This document shows, piece after piece, positions 13,030 through 24,150 of a stretch of DNA of 64,000 nucleotides. The stretch lies in the NCBI RefSeq assembly GCF_963576615.1, contig NC_088713.1, positions 42,868,776 through 42,932,775 of the forward strand, in the 5' to 3' direction. The first letter of the stretch is position 1. Each line of letters starts with the position of its first letter. The stretch comes from Watersipora subatra (taxonomy: Eukaryota; Bryozoa; Gymnolaemata; Cheilostomatida; Watersiporidae). Both the position numbers and the translations under genes were made by a program. A model generated the notes under the pieces. It worked only from the letters and a program-made list of their open reading frames with translations. It was not told the DNA's origin and searched no databases.

Positions 13030-14280
13030 TTTGCTAGCAAAGCTTTGTGAAGCGTATTAGATACACATGGCATGAGGAAAATCTGTTGCTGCAGATGTTT
13101 ATATTATTGATTGATATAATTAATGTGGTTATGTAAACATTGACTGTAGCATATATTCTTTAAGGGGAAATATATATTTTGCCATAAGCCTTGTTTTTTT
13201 TTAAAAATTTTTTTGAAGATTGACTAACCAAACATGAAACAGGTACATTAAAAATAATTAAGCTTTTCGTATACCCATTATTATGCTAGTTTGCAACGAA
13301 TTTGCGTGTAGCCTATCATCAGAAAACTCAATGACCAAAATTTGCTTGATATTTCTCCAGTATCCTGCGGGACATGTATTGCCTCCAGCTAGCTTTAGCT
13401 TTCAGAGCCAGACATAGAACCCATTTCAAGCAATAAAGGTCATAAACTAGTAACAAGCATTAATTAAACATCTCTTTGTATATAGCTTAGTGTATGGCAT
13501 TATGTAATCTCATACCTGTTGGCTGTTTAGCTCAGAGAAAGAGCTAATCTCATCAATCACTGTCAACAGGGTGTCAACAATCACTGTCTCTGTTGGCTGG
13601 CACTGGCTACATGTATTACTCATGTGTCTTTGTGTAACTTGTGATGTACTCTCTAACTTGGTCCACATAAATGCATGCTAATAATCAAATGTCTTTTTTT
13701 CTTGTAGAGTGTGACATTGTGTTTCGTAATAATGCTATAATGCCTGGCTTGCTCTTGGTTGCAGGTATGTACTGACAAGATAAAACAACCTGACTTTTTT
13801 TCATTTTTTTTCCAGGCTTTCATTTATATGGTCTCTAATTTAGACAACAACTGCGACGACTTAGCCTTTAGCTGTGCACTTTTCTTGTTGTTTTGTTATC
13901 GTTACTTATGCCAACAGAAAATTTAATATTCACATTGTTTTTATATAGTAATGATAATAGCAAAAAGAGTACAATTTAAAATAGTTTTTCTCTGTAATTA
14001 CCAAAAATCATTTAGCAACCGATATAGTTCTAGTCATAACATTGAAATGAATATTTTCATGGTGTAGTATCCTGGTTAGCCTCTGAACCTTGAGTTAAAT
14101 GTATTCTGTTTTTGTCTAATTTAAAAGTTTTGAGCTATTGAGACATACACTGACCCTCGTATAGAGATAAACCCTGTCTTTAACAATGATGATTTCAGCC
14201 AGCTTTCAATAACCTAACCAACAGACCTTACCCATTCTGTGTTGTGCTGTCCTTGTATTGTGGTTGGTTTTTGTTAGTGC
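13030..14280 (+). repeat. segmental duplication, copy A
   Basis: Matches 16125-18253 in order and orientation: GCTTTGTGAAGCGTATTAGA, GGTTATGTAAACATT, TCAGAGAAAGAGCTAATCTC, the two exons described separately, and TTGAGACAT with CACTGACCCTC at the end. Copy B contains an inserted element at 16214-17305 that copy A lacks, so copy A shows the empty site. Copy A ends near a pogo-type MITE, copy B at a TTAA MITE. Confidence 0.85.
13708..13838 (+). CDS. duplicated gene, copy A: last two exons
   Basis: Exon 1 (13708-13764, 57 nt) follows acceptor TTTTCTTGTAG and precedes donor GTATGT. Exon 2 starts at 13816 after a TTTTTTTTCCAG acceptor and ends with TAA at 13836-13838. The phases fit (two bases, 18 codons, one base; then two bases and seven codons). 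The predicted C-terminal tail contains FRNNAIMPGLLLVAG and ends FHLYGL, 25 residues in all. Copy B keeps the same exon lengths, splice sites, frame and stop. I do not recognise the protein; it is fairly hydrophobic at the end. Upstream exons were not found. Because the whole segment is duplicated, nucleotide similarity alone does not prove coding; the retained frame is the argument. A possible AATAAA lies at about 14311. Confidence 0.45.
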
Positions 14281-14286
14281 AGAGTA

Positions 14287-15184
14287 GGTGAGAAGTAGGA
14301 TACTTGAGCCAATAAAAGAGTTACATTTTTAATATGAAATAACTAAGGTTTTTTTGCGTTGTATTTATAATTTTGCATGCTCTTAGAGCTTGGTTAAGTG
14401 CATCGGTGAACATGGTTTTACTTTTGCTATCTCAACTGCATTCAAATAATTTCATATAGTAAAGTCAATGGGCCATCTATCTTTGAAGAAAGATGCATGG
14501 GTCAGTATGGAGGATTCAGAGGCCACCACTTGAGGAAACTTGGGCATAAGGGCAAATTTCATGATCTTAGGCTATACATATAACTGAAAGCTTTTCATTT
14601 AATATCATATTACAGCACTACCCATAACATTATTTGACGTATAGATTTTTGCTGCTTTCTTTTTATAAAAGTATGGTATTGGCTAAAAGCGTAAATTGAA
14701 TGGGTTATGATAAAATTATACTTGGCCGCTTGACCCATCTATCCGTTTTTGCGCTTGCATTGCAGTAGATTAGTTGGGCCAACTGGTCCAACTACTCTCA
14801 TCCTTAATGGCCCATGTATACCCAGCTTATAACTTTTGTAAAGTGCCATAACTCTCAAGTTATTTACAGATTAGTTTTAAATTTTGTCTCAAATCGGTTA
14901 AAAGATGTTTATTTATGTTAAAAACAAAAATTGGAGTAAACGTCATTCATTTGCTGCATGTTAAACCTACTAGAATATTAAGTAAATTTACGAAACAGTA
15001 CTGATGAAAGGTAACTTACCTCCATGCTTGACATTTTCACTTTGACAGAAACTAAGATGGCAGCAGTGACCTATTTTTGGATTGGACAATATTATACAAG
15101 CAATAGAAAACTAAAATAAAGTAAACATTTTCTAATAATGGGATACCTATGTATCCCCTGTTTCCATATATCCCACTTCTCCCC
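14287..15184. mobile_element. pogo-related non-autonomous element (MITE)
   Basis: The ends are GGTGAGAAGTAGGATACTTG on the left and, read inward from the right, GGGGAGAAGTGGGATATATG. Both resemble the TIR of the full pogo-type element at 39103-42017 (GGGGAGAGTTGGGATACATG). TA flanks both sides (14285-14286 and 15185-15186). Internal words such as TGGCCCATGTATACCCAG and GCATGGGTCAG match the subterminal motif of the large element. No transposase frame is present. About 0.9 kb and clearly older than the large copy. Confidence 0.7.
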
Positions 15185-15186
15185 TA

Positions 15187-16124
15187 ATATTTGTCCTGAG
15201 TAATTATACTCACTGGAAATGTGAGTTTATCTTCTCTCAATTTTTGGCATTAGAAAGTTTGAGTATTTTTATCATGTTTGCTAGAATTTTGACTTCTGAG
15301 TTCGAGTTTAGCACATGAATTATTGAAGCACAATGAATAAATGTTGGGATTAGTCGCTTGAAAGATGTGCGATACTCAACAACTATGCCTGCTATGGACT
15401 AATGCATCTATGGAAATAATTATAATTGTATTTTAATATCACAATTACTATTCTGGTGTTATGGATTAAATTAGGCTGCTGAAATATAACACTGGATATC
15501 TAACATGTTTCAGTCAATGCTACTTGCTAAATTAAGTTTGAGCAGGGTAGTGTTTTTAAAAGTTTACTCTCTATTCTTTGGATTTAAGATTCAATGTTTT
15601 TGTAGTTGTACCTGCAAAATGATAGAAAATCATTTTCACCTGTAATTACAATTTAAGTATATGGAACAGTACTTGAATTGTTCCATATACTTGAAGAAAG
15701 AGATAGAGATAAAGTTATAGCGACCGAAAAAGGTAATTGAAATGGTATGGCTAAATATGACAGGGTTGTTATTCACTGCTGCCACATTCAAGGCAAGGCC
15801 AATGTTTTCACTGCGGTTTATCTAGTATTTTGCAATATTATCACAGACTCATTATACACGCATTATGTGGCTCTCGGAGCAAATAAGAGTCAGGCTTATA
15901 GGGCAGAGCTAGCTAGAGAGTGGCAAAACACACCTGTGAATAATAAAACTTGATCGGAAACACTTACTAGAACCAACATCTTCGTACATACATAAAGCAC
16001 TAAGCTGGGACAAGAACCCACCAGAGCACGCAAGCCAATAATAGCTAAAGCTGAAGCAATAATAGTCATAAAAGCTGAAGCAAGCGGTAGAAATGTCAAG
16101 TGATTTGCAGGAACTGATAATTGC
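15187..16124. other. AT-rich stretch, no supported gene
   Basis: Two overlapping short open frames on opposite strands (15747-15953 and 15896-16159) have no domain signal. The part from about 16085 begins the similarity to copy A and to 12590-12650. Confidence 0.4.
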
Positions 16125-16213
16125 AGGGCTTTGTGAAGCGTATTAGATATGCATGACATGAGAAAAACTCTTTGTCGCGGATTTACATATTATTGATTTT
16201 ATTGAATGATATT

Positions 16214-17305
16214 AATTCATTCGCACCTGCCTAATTTTTAGGCGATTTGCCCCAGATACCGCTGATTTTCGGAAAGTTGCCGTAATTCAAATTACTACTA
16301 CAAAAAACAAACTTAAGATAATTTACTCATTTAAATTTCACAAGAACCAGCCAAATCTCCGTTTTCAAATTATATTATATTCATACAAACAACTCGTATC
16401 CCTTTTATGTAGATTCATGCATCAAAGAAGGTAGTTTTAGGAAATTTCCAATTTTCAAAAAAATGTCATTTGCTGAAACAAAGTTAGATTTGCACCATAA
16501 AAATTGCAAAATATACTAAGTTTGACTGAAATTAGTTATTTATTACAGACAATACATAGTTATAAAGATTATTTATACAGATGTAGTTAGTCACGAACAC
16601 GAAAATCATGAAACTTCAAATTTTTCCCAACAAGAAACTTTGAATTTTTTCTTCAAACAAATGCATAGCAAATCTATATGCCAATATAACACGAATAAAA
16701 CTTCATGAAAATGTTTCAAATAATAAAAATATGTTCAATAACTCTGTTCTTGACTTTTCAGATATCATAGACAGCTCTCAGAACCAATATGATCCTATCG
16801 AAACTGAAAGATAACGTCAGTCTGACTACAGCTGGCAGCGTGAAGAATGCATTTTTATTCGAGCATAACGATTCAAATTGGCAAAATTAAAAGTTAATAG
16901 AAACTTTGAAACATTAAAAATAATGTTTTAATTTGATTTATGCAGTCTTTCAGTGTCTTACCACTTTTTGATCTGCATATTTACTGCTGAAGTTGAAAAA
17001 AGATTATCACAAACGATAAAATTTCAAGTCAGCATGATGATTTCCGGTTTTGGTAGATATTGAGATAGGTGTACTAATCGGGTTATAACTTTTGTCGGAG
17101 ATGTCACAGAAGCATATTTTAAAGTTTGTCTGATTGGCCAGAAGTTTTTCTTTATAGCGAATTAAAAGTATTATTTTATAACTAAAAAATAATGATGCAA
17201 AGAGTTGGTAAATTTCAGACGCGAGTAAACACGCGTTGAGTGCCTGACAATGTTATAAATACGCATGTTAACTTGCGTTAACTCGCGCATGGGTGCGAAT
17301 GAGTT
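16214..17305. mobile_element. TIR element inserted in duplication copy B
   Basis: The left end AATTCATTCGCACCT and the inward-read right end AACTCATTCGCACCC form a terminal inverted repeat of about 15 bases. The corresponding position in copy A (about 13120) lacks the element, giving a filled/empty-site comparison. The insertion lies in TA-rich sequence, and a TA target duplication is plausible but not unique. No transposase frame was seen, so it is non-autonomous. Confidence 0.7.
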
Positions 17306-17780
17306 TATCTGGTTATGTAAACATTCACAGTAGCAGATATTATTTGAGAGAAAATGACTATTTTGACTTAGCCTTGCTTTTGTTTGTAAACATTTTGTTG
17401 AAGATTGTCTAACGAACCATGATACAGGTACATGCAAAATCGTGAAGCTCTTCGTATACACATTAATATGCTAGTTTGCAAGTTTTTGTCTCGAGCTTTA
17501 GCTTTCAGAGCCAAACATAGAACCCCATTCAAGAAATAAAGGTCTTAAACTAGTAAGAAGCATTATTTAAACACCCCTTTGTATATAGCTGAGTGTATGG
17601 CATTATGTAATCTCATACCTGTTTGCTGTTTAGTTCAGAGAAAGAGCTAATCTCATCAATCGCTGTAAACCACATGCTGGCACTGGTTACACTCATTACT
17701 CATGTCTTTGTCTAACTGGTGATGTACTGTCTAACTTGCCAACATAAATGGATGCTAATCAATTGTCGTTTTTCTAGTAG

Positions 17781-17913
17781 AGTCCGATATTGAGTTTCGT
17801 AATAATGCTACAATGCCTGGCTTGCTCTTGATTGCAGGTATGTACTGACCAGATAAAACGATCTAACTTTTTTCCATATTTTCTTTCCAGGTTTGCATTC
17901 ATATGGTCTCTAA
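17781..17913 (+). CDS. duplicated gene, copy B: last two exons
   Basis: Exon 1 is 17781-17837 (57 nt, donor GTATGT) and exon 2 begins at 17891 after TTTCTTTCCAG, with TAA at 17911-17913. Lengths, phases, frame and stop are the same as in copy A. The tail contains FRNNATMPGLLLIAG and ends LHSYGL; six of 25 residues differ from copy A, several conservatively. The function is unknown. The upstream acceptor in this copy (TTTTTCTAGTAG) is weaker than in copy A, so one copy may be a pseudogene. Confidence 0.4.
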
Positions 17914-18257
17914 TTTAGACAACAACTGCCAGGACTTAGCCATTAGCTGTGCGCCTTTCTTGTTGTTTTTTTTACTGTTACTTATGCCAACAAGAACTTT
18001 AAAATGGTATTGTTTCATATAACAATAATAACAACATAGAGTTACTACTTAGAATAGTTTTTCTCTGTTATTACAAAAAATCAAAATTTGCATTCAATAT
18101 AGTTCTGGTGATAATATTAAAATGAGTATTTTTATGGTTTAGTCTCATGGTTAGCCTCTGAGCCTTGATTTCAATGTATTCTAGTTTTGCTAACTGGAAG
18201 GTTTTAAGCTATTGAGACATTCACTGACCCTCCAATGAAAATAAAGACTGGTTTTAA

Positions 18258-19490
18258 CTCTTTCGCTACCGTAAGCCGATATATCAGCTTTAGTGGTAGT
18301 TCAAGTACAGGCCGTAAGCCATATATCGGCTTTAGTGGTAGTTCAAGTACAGGCCGTAAGCCATATATCGGCTTTAGTGGTAGTTCAAGTACAGGCCGTA
18401 AGCCATATATCAGCTTTAGTGGTAGTTCAAGTACAGGCCGTAAGCCATATATCGGCTTTAGTGGTAGTTCAAGTACAGGCCGTAAGCCATATATCGGCTT
18501 TAGTGGTAGTTCAAGTAAAGGCCATAAGCCATATATCGGCTTTAGTGGTAGTTCAAGTACAGGCCGTAAGCCATATATCAGCTTTAGTGGTAGTTCAAGT
18601 ACAGGCCGTAAGCCATATGTGGGCTTTAGTGGTAGTTCAAGTACAGGCCGTAAGCCATATATCGGCTTTAGTGGTAGTTCAAGTACAGGCCGTAAGCCAT
18701 ATATCGGCTTTAGTGGTAGTTCAAGTACAGGCCGTAAGCCATATATCGGCTTTAGTGGTAGTTCAAGTACAGGCCGTAAGCCATATATCAGCTTTAGTGG
18801 TAGTTCAAGTACAGGCCGTAAGCCATATATCAGCTTTAGTGGTAGTTCAAGTACAGGCCGTAAGCCATATATCGGCTTTTCAATATGGTTTCACTTTTCT
18901 TTTAATTATGAAGCCTATAGAACAGCTAGACTAATCAAATTTTGTCTCCAGTGAAACAACCTTGTTGCCAACTACTTGCTATCAATGTAAATATTTTTAG
19001 CTAAATATTGTCAACAAATCGCGGTGATAAATGTAGTGACCGTAAAACGATATATCGGCTTATCAATAGGGTTTCACTTTTCTTTTCATTGCGAAGCCTA
19101 CACATTAGCTAGACCAATCAAAATTTGTCTCCAGTGAAACAATTGTGTTGCCAATCACGTACACCTAAAAAATTTTTGTTTCAACTAATCCATTTCTAAT
19201 TATTTTTCAAAACGCTGAAACCAGATCGTTATCGTCATAGCAAGGAAAAACACACTGCGTTCGTTCAACACAAATAAAACGTTCGATATTGTACAAGAGT
19301 AAAAATCACCTTGTAATTATCTTGTAGAAAATTTTGTTTTGAATAGGATGCATTTTACAGTAAAGTGATATCTGCTTTTATTCTCGAGATATTGCTTAAT
19401 TACTAGCGGTATATCAGCTTTTCAAAAAGTTGGTTCATTAATTTGGGCAGAATATTCATTCGGTAAGATTTTAATGTGGTAGTGAAAGAG
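18258..19490 (+). mobile_element. TTAA-flanked piggyBac-type MITE with minisatellite
   Basis: TTAA lies at both ends (18254-18257, 19491-19494). The ends read CTCTTTCGCTACC and, inward from the right, CTCTTTCACTACC. The body matches the elements at 28599-29097 (reverse) and 29804-30426. TTAA target sites are the hallmark of piggyBac-superfamily insertion; a decayed piggyBac element lies at 25.5 kb, but its ends differ and it need not be the source. The element carries no transposase. A 14-unit tandem array lies near its left end, and part of the following unique sequence is repeated (about 18870-19010 and 19025-19170). Confidence 0.75.
18292..18879 (+). repeat. 42-bp minisatellite, 14 copies
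   Basis: Fourteen head-to-tail 42-base units of very high identity. Each contains AGTGGTAGTTCAAGTACAGG and CGTAAGCCATATATCGGC, with a partial unit just before (18270-18291). Variants are few: one unit has AAAGGCCATAAG, another has ATATGTGGGC, and the ATCGGC/ATCAGC choice alternates. Because 42 is divisible by three, two frames stay open through the array and produce long spurious proteins. Confidence 0.95.
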
Positions 19491-19871
19491 TTAAAGGTTT
19501 ACTTGCATCAAAATTTATATTACAGTTATTTAGTATGGAAAGATTAACCAAGTCTTACTTTGTTGTGTTGTAGGTGGAAAATATTTTACTAACTATATTT
19601 TTGCAGTATATTTTGAGTCATGAAATGATGATGAGCGTGTGCTGGATGGATATGATCTGTAAATTTTTTTACGAGTTTTCAAAATTGTACAAAAGTTTAT
19701 AGTTTCAGCCCGAACAATGGTGAAATACCATTTTTTTCTGTTTGATGACATCGGTGGTAGGTTTTTTACTAGTGTTTGATCAAATATCATTATACTATTC
19801 TTTGGATCGCTGAAAATATTGCTCAGGTTTACTGACACGCATTGATAAGATCGGCAAGGATCAAAGCGTTA
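19491..19871. mobile_element. TTAA-bounded repeat fragment
   Basis: Begins TTAAAGGTTTACTTGCATC, which resembles the end of the long-TIR element at 22359-23278, and ends GATCAAAGCG followed by TTAA (19868-19871). An internal stretch CAGTATATTTTGAGTCATGA recurs near 397-417. The boundaries are uncertain. Confidence 0.35.
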
Positions 19872-20840
19872 AAACTTGACATATCATCAATTCATGAATT
19901 TTTACAAGTTTATATTTATATTTAACGACTATGGTATTATCTTATTGACATGGAATTACTTGATTTATTTGAAAATTTTAGCACTTTAACTACCAGAGGT
20001 GCGAGCTGTCTACTGACACAGGCTTGGGTAATATTTCATAACAAAGGCTAGTACAAAGCCATTTGCCCAGCAGCTTGCATTGAAAGCTGCTCATCCATAA
20101 CAGCTCATGTATTGCTTTCCAGTTGGCAAGCACTTTATGTATGCCTATATCAAATTTATCGGCATGTCCACCAACATATCAACTGGTCGTGGATCAGTAG
20201 TTTGTTATCTGTTTAGGCCTACGTAGTCATTAAAGTCATCTTTCCTGAGAGATGTTACAATGATGAACAGATCTCAAATGCTAGTTCAACGCTTCTTCCC
20301 AGTCATTGGATGCGTAACCAACCTGATTTTCAAGGGCTGGTAGGTCATCCTTAACTAGTTCACTTAATAAGCTTTTTACTCAATGACCTCACATAGACCT
20401 TTCAACACATTAGTTTCAACACTTGTTGCCATTTGTCTGTTGCTTTGAATCTCTTTGCATAAAGTGAACCTTTTTGCGGTATAATTTTAATTTATTTTTG
20501 ACTTGATCGATACCCCAAACTTTTTTTTTAACTTTTGATAAACGCGATAATAATACCTCAAAAAAATACCATAACACATCTATTTTGATGCAACAACACT
20601 CTATCTTTCAGTCCTACTCCCATCCTTCAATAAAAAATGGCCCTCAATTTTTCAAACAATTGTTTTAAGTGGTCTCAAATAGCAGTACCATTAAAATAGA
20701 GTTAGCATTCAAATATAGGTTTAACGGTAGCCCACTTTCAACATGTCTGCAAATACCAAATAAAATGTGGTCAGAGGCTCAATGCATAAAGTGGTCATCA
20801 ACTTTCTTACTTAATATTATGTTACAAACATTTTACTTTT
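19872..20840. other. AT-rich stretch, no supported gene
   Basis: No domain-like frame or repeat structure was delimited here. Confidence 0.4.
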
Positions 20841-20844
20841 GTAG

Positions 20845-20958
20845 AAGTTGTTTGATCTGGAGAATAAAGATGAGCTCTCCACACCGAACTATAGTCCCTC
20901 GATCATTTCCTCATAGAACCAATCATATCGGTCTACAAGTTTTTAAAAAAGCTAAAGG
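20845..20958 (+). CDS. possible internal exon, unidentified
   Basis: A strong acceptor (ATTTTACTTTTGTAG) and a consensus donor (GGTGAGTTT) bound 114 bases. One frame is open across the exon (one base, 37 codons, two bases) and includes RTIVPRSFPHRTNHIGLQ. A second frame reads KLFDLENKDELSTPNYSPS and stops at TAG, which would make it a terminal exon. I cannot choose between them and recognise neither. Confidence 0.3.
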
Positions 20959-21339
20959 GTGAGTTTATGAGCCCTTGTTTTTTTAGTCTTGATCTTTTGA
21001 TGATTATAGTTGGCTCTGGAGACTGCAGTCATTAATTACATTGGGCAGTTAGCTAAACCAAAATACCATAGCACTGGCAATCAAAAAAATAACTAAAACA
21101 ATAGTTAGGATGCAAAATACTAATGTATGAAGTTGTATGTACAAATTATCCGTTTTTTATATTTATGTACAGTATTTCAACTATGTATAAATTTAGTATA
21201 AAGTTTATTAAAATATTATTATTAAATATTAATATTTAAATGTTAATATAAAAATATTAACCATTTTTGCAAAGTTTGACTGATTTTTTTAATGAGTTTA
21301 ATTTGGGTTCTCAGAATTGAAACGTTTTAAAACACAACC

Positions 21340-22320
21340 AGGTTTGTACGTAGTCCATTAACTGAGTGCATACAACAGGCTGTGCAGTGCAGCTCAGCAC
21401 AACGTACACGTTTAGCCAAGATCAATGTTCTATGGCTCTTACAAAGTTTTCCGTACAAAACACTTTTTTTAGTGAGTAGCTGATTAATTGATTAATTGAT
21501 TAATGGATTACTGATTGCTTCCTATTTTATTAGCAAAAGAGGCCGAGAACACGGCCGAGCTCACACTGCAACACACTTTTAGCTTTTTGTTCGCATCTTT
21601 AGATGTAAAGTTTTCTGTTGATTGATGTGTATATAAAAAATCTCATAGGTGGCGGGTTCAAAAATAGGGGCCATGCTAACCTGAGGGCACACTTCATTCA
21701 TTGGTGAAAGTTAGGTCTTTAATAAAAGCCATTACATTTATGAGAATAGCGATTTGTATACCAAAATATGTTGTATTCTAATAAATAGTGTATTACGTTG
21801 TTCTATATAGAACGATATGGTAAGGATGCTACCATATCACTACCAGGCACACTGGCTTTTTAGCTATAACTAAAAAAAAACTTGTATTAACCGTTTTAGG
21901 CAACACTCTTGCTCACCTAAATTCTGGAGTTTTCTGTTCATGTAATAATATTATGTTTTCCAAACTATGATACAATTAAAAGTGCTCTTGTGAATCCTGG
22001 TCATCAAATGTTTTTAGCATTTTTTATAACATCAAGTGGCAATTAAATTTTCCTATTTAATAATAATAATTTATTGTGTTTTCCAAACTATGATACAATT
22101 AAAAGTGCTATTGTGAATTCTGGTCATCAAATATTTTTAGCAATTTTTTTATAACATCAAGTGGCAATTCAAATTTCCTATTTTCCAGCAAGATCAATAA
22201 ATTTTTAACCCCTCTTAGCATTTTCAACATATTGAAGAGTGAAGTAATAATTTGTGGACATGATCCACAATAATCATGAACTTGTGGTATGACTCTTACT
22301 CTGTTTCTTACATCAAGCCT
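21340..22320 (+). repeat. ~1-kb dispersed repeat, copy A of an inverted pair
   Basis: Matches the reverse complement of 32270-33330 over its length: GATCAATGTTCTATGGCTCT, GAGGGCACACTTCATTCATT, ATGAGAATAGCGATTTGTAT, CCAAACTATGATACAATTAA and others in order. Inside copy A a segment of about 115 bases is tandemly doubled (about 21958-22075 and 22079-22190). Copy B carries an extra ~260 bases near 32950-33215. The end type is unknown. Confidence 0.85.
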
Positions 22321-22353
22321 GCTTATAAACATGCTGTCAAAATGCAGTTGCAT
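22108..22353 (-). pseudogene. gene fragment inside dispersed repeat, unidentified
   Basis: An 81-codon minus-strand frame lies within the repeat and includes KNLLILLENRKFELPLDVIK. Copy B (about 32270-32460, + strand) encodes a recognisable relative of this stretch (LLILLEERKFELPFDVIK) but with several stops upstream. Protein-level similarity with leucine/lysine-rich, amphipathic character suggests a captured or transposon-borne coding region. I do not recognise the family. It is probably a pseudogene given the broken second copy and lack of neighbours. Confidence 0.4.
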
Positions 22354-22358
22354 TTAAA

Positions 22359-23278
22359 GGTCGACTCGCAACAAAATTTACATTACAGTTATTTGGTATC
22401 AAAAAATTCACCATGTCTTACTCTACTGGGTTGTAGGTGCAGAATTTGTAGAATGGTAATTACAAGCTCTTAACAGCTCAAAAATGAACAGTTAATCGCA
22501 GCCATCAGGAAAACATCGTAGGTTAGAATCCCTGTATTTTGATTACGTACTCAACTCAATGTAGTTATTGTTCTGACATGCAGTGTTATCACGTAAAATT
22601 AAAGGCCAATCACAGCCTCGGTATAAAACGTCTCGTAGCACTAGTTTATGACAAACACTTCGGGTTCTACCGGGAAGCTTTCATCAAATATACATGCTCA
22701 ATTATAAATGCTCGCTACTTTACAATTTTTTCAGCTTGGTGTAATTTTTTTGTTGTAATTTGATCATGTGACCCATAATTCCTGTCAAAAAGCATGAACA
22801 ATTTTTGCAGAATCCTTTGACTATCGCAGGTGACCAACAGGCTCCTCATGTCATCAGAGGATGGTATACATTCCTTCGAACTAAAGTTAAAAAATAAAAT
22901 AATTTTTAGGCGAGGTTTTGAGATATCAGTGCTCAAAGTGACAGCATTACAATGATCAGGAAATAGTCACCTAAGGACAATAGACATGATTTATTGAATA
23001 CATGAGGTAAATTTGTAAAAATATTTTGACAAATGAGGTTGCAAAAAAGTTTAAACAGAAGCCATCACTGCGCAACTTACACCCCATTTTAGCCGTTTCG
23101 TAAAGGGATTCCAATCTATGACGTTTTTGTGATGGCTGCGATTAACTGTTTGCTTTTGATCTTTTAAGATCTTGTGATCACTTTTCCCCATATTTTGCAC
23201 TTACAACACAGCAGAGTAAGATACGGTAAATGGTTTGAGACTAAATAACTGTAATGTAAGTTTTGTTGCAAGCTCACC
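22359..23278. mobile_element. long-TIR (foldback-like) element
   Basis: Two inverted arms of roughly 175 bases (22359-22536 and 23102-23278) bound about 0.9 kb. Matching words include GCAACAAAATTTACATTACA, CAGTTAATCGCAGCCATCA and GAATCCCT, with their reverse complements on the right. No transposase frame is present. The insertion sits just beyond the end of the 21.34-22.32 kb repeat. Confidence 0.75.
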
Positions 23279-23704
23279 AATAATTTACGCATAAATTGTC
23301 TCAGTTATTTTTTTAATCATTTAAGAATTAAATTAGCTATAATAATAATTAGCTCGATTAATATTAAAAGCTTGGAAACCTCTGGTATTGCTTTTTTTTT
23401 AATTATACACGTATACAATATGATTCTCAAATACAGCAAAGCATGACGTAAAAGTAATACAAAGCAGATTTTACACTGATTGCTTCTGTTTTCTTTTGAC
23501 GAAACTGTTTCAGTGCGAATCAAATTGTTCAACTCCTGAGCTACTGTGAACCTAGTAGGACAGTAAAGATAGTCAAAGTGTTTTCGCATAACCAAGTGCT
23601 GCATGATGTGGCTTTGTCAAGCTTTTGTACGAATGGGTCGCAATCTCAAAAACCATGGTCAAGTCGCAAACTATGAAGTTGAGTTATCCGACTATAAAGC
23701 TGCA

Positions 23705-24150
23705 CTAACTGAATAAGTAATACATTTTTTTTAGATATACAGCTATTTCTATGACAACCAGCTACAATCTGTTTAGATTTTTAACTTCAGCATAATTTTC
23801 TGGATATAAATTCAGAAATCTAGATAAATATCACAACATCTTGATTGATATTGGTTGCTATGACATTTTGAAATGTAAACACAATTGTGCATTAGTTTTT
23901 GTTTCTCAAACTTCAACACTTGTTTTCTCGGAACTATGTTTTGGCATTAATGGTTTCAGCATTCAGCATGCATTAATTACATGCATTCAGTTTATTGACC
24001 ATAAAACCTGCTGTAATTGAGGTAAAATCAAAATTTTGTTTTGCAAAATAGCTGTGAACTCTCCTTTTGATAGTAGTGTAGATAACTCCCAATCTCAAAC
24101 CACTGATTTAACCATGGTTTCTGAGATCATGACCCAAATTGTTTATGATT
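23705..24150 (+). repeat. dispersed repeat family E, copy 1
   Basis: Strong colinear match to 46760-47155 on the same strand: ATTTCTATGACA, GATATTGGTTGCTATGAC, CACAATTGTGCATTAG, TGACCATAAAACCTGCTGTA and ACCATGGTTTCTGAGATCAT. Small indels include a short GCATTCA duplication in this copy. No TIRs or coding signal. Confidence 0.8.

Larger units (their letters stand above)
16125..18253 (+). repeat. segmental duplication, copy B (interrupted)
   Basis: Second copy of the 13.0-14.3 kb segment. It is split by a TIR element at 16214-17305 and cut on the right by the TTAA element starting at 18254. Similarity resumes at GGTTATGTAAACATT just after the insertion. Confidence 0.85.

Noticed and set aside
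13500..13575. extra upstream exon ending CAACAGGGTGTCAAC
   Set aside because: The putative donor is absent from the duplicate at 17.66 kb, so it is not supported by conservation.
16022..16090. possible tandem repeat around AATAGCTAAAGCTGAAGC
   Set aside because: Only two imperfect copies; too little to call.
18292..18879. CRISPR-like array
   Set aside because: Units are directly adjacent with no variable spacers and the DNA is animal; it is a minisatellite.
18235..18954. 239- and 213-codon repeat proteins
   Set aside because: They are readings of the 42-bp minisatellite in two frames; the frame stays open only because the unit is divisible by three.
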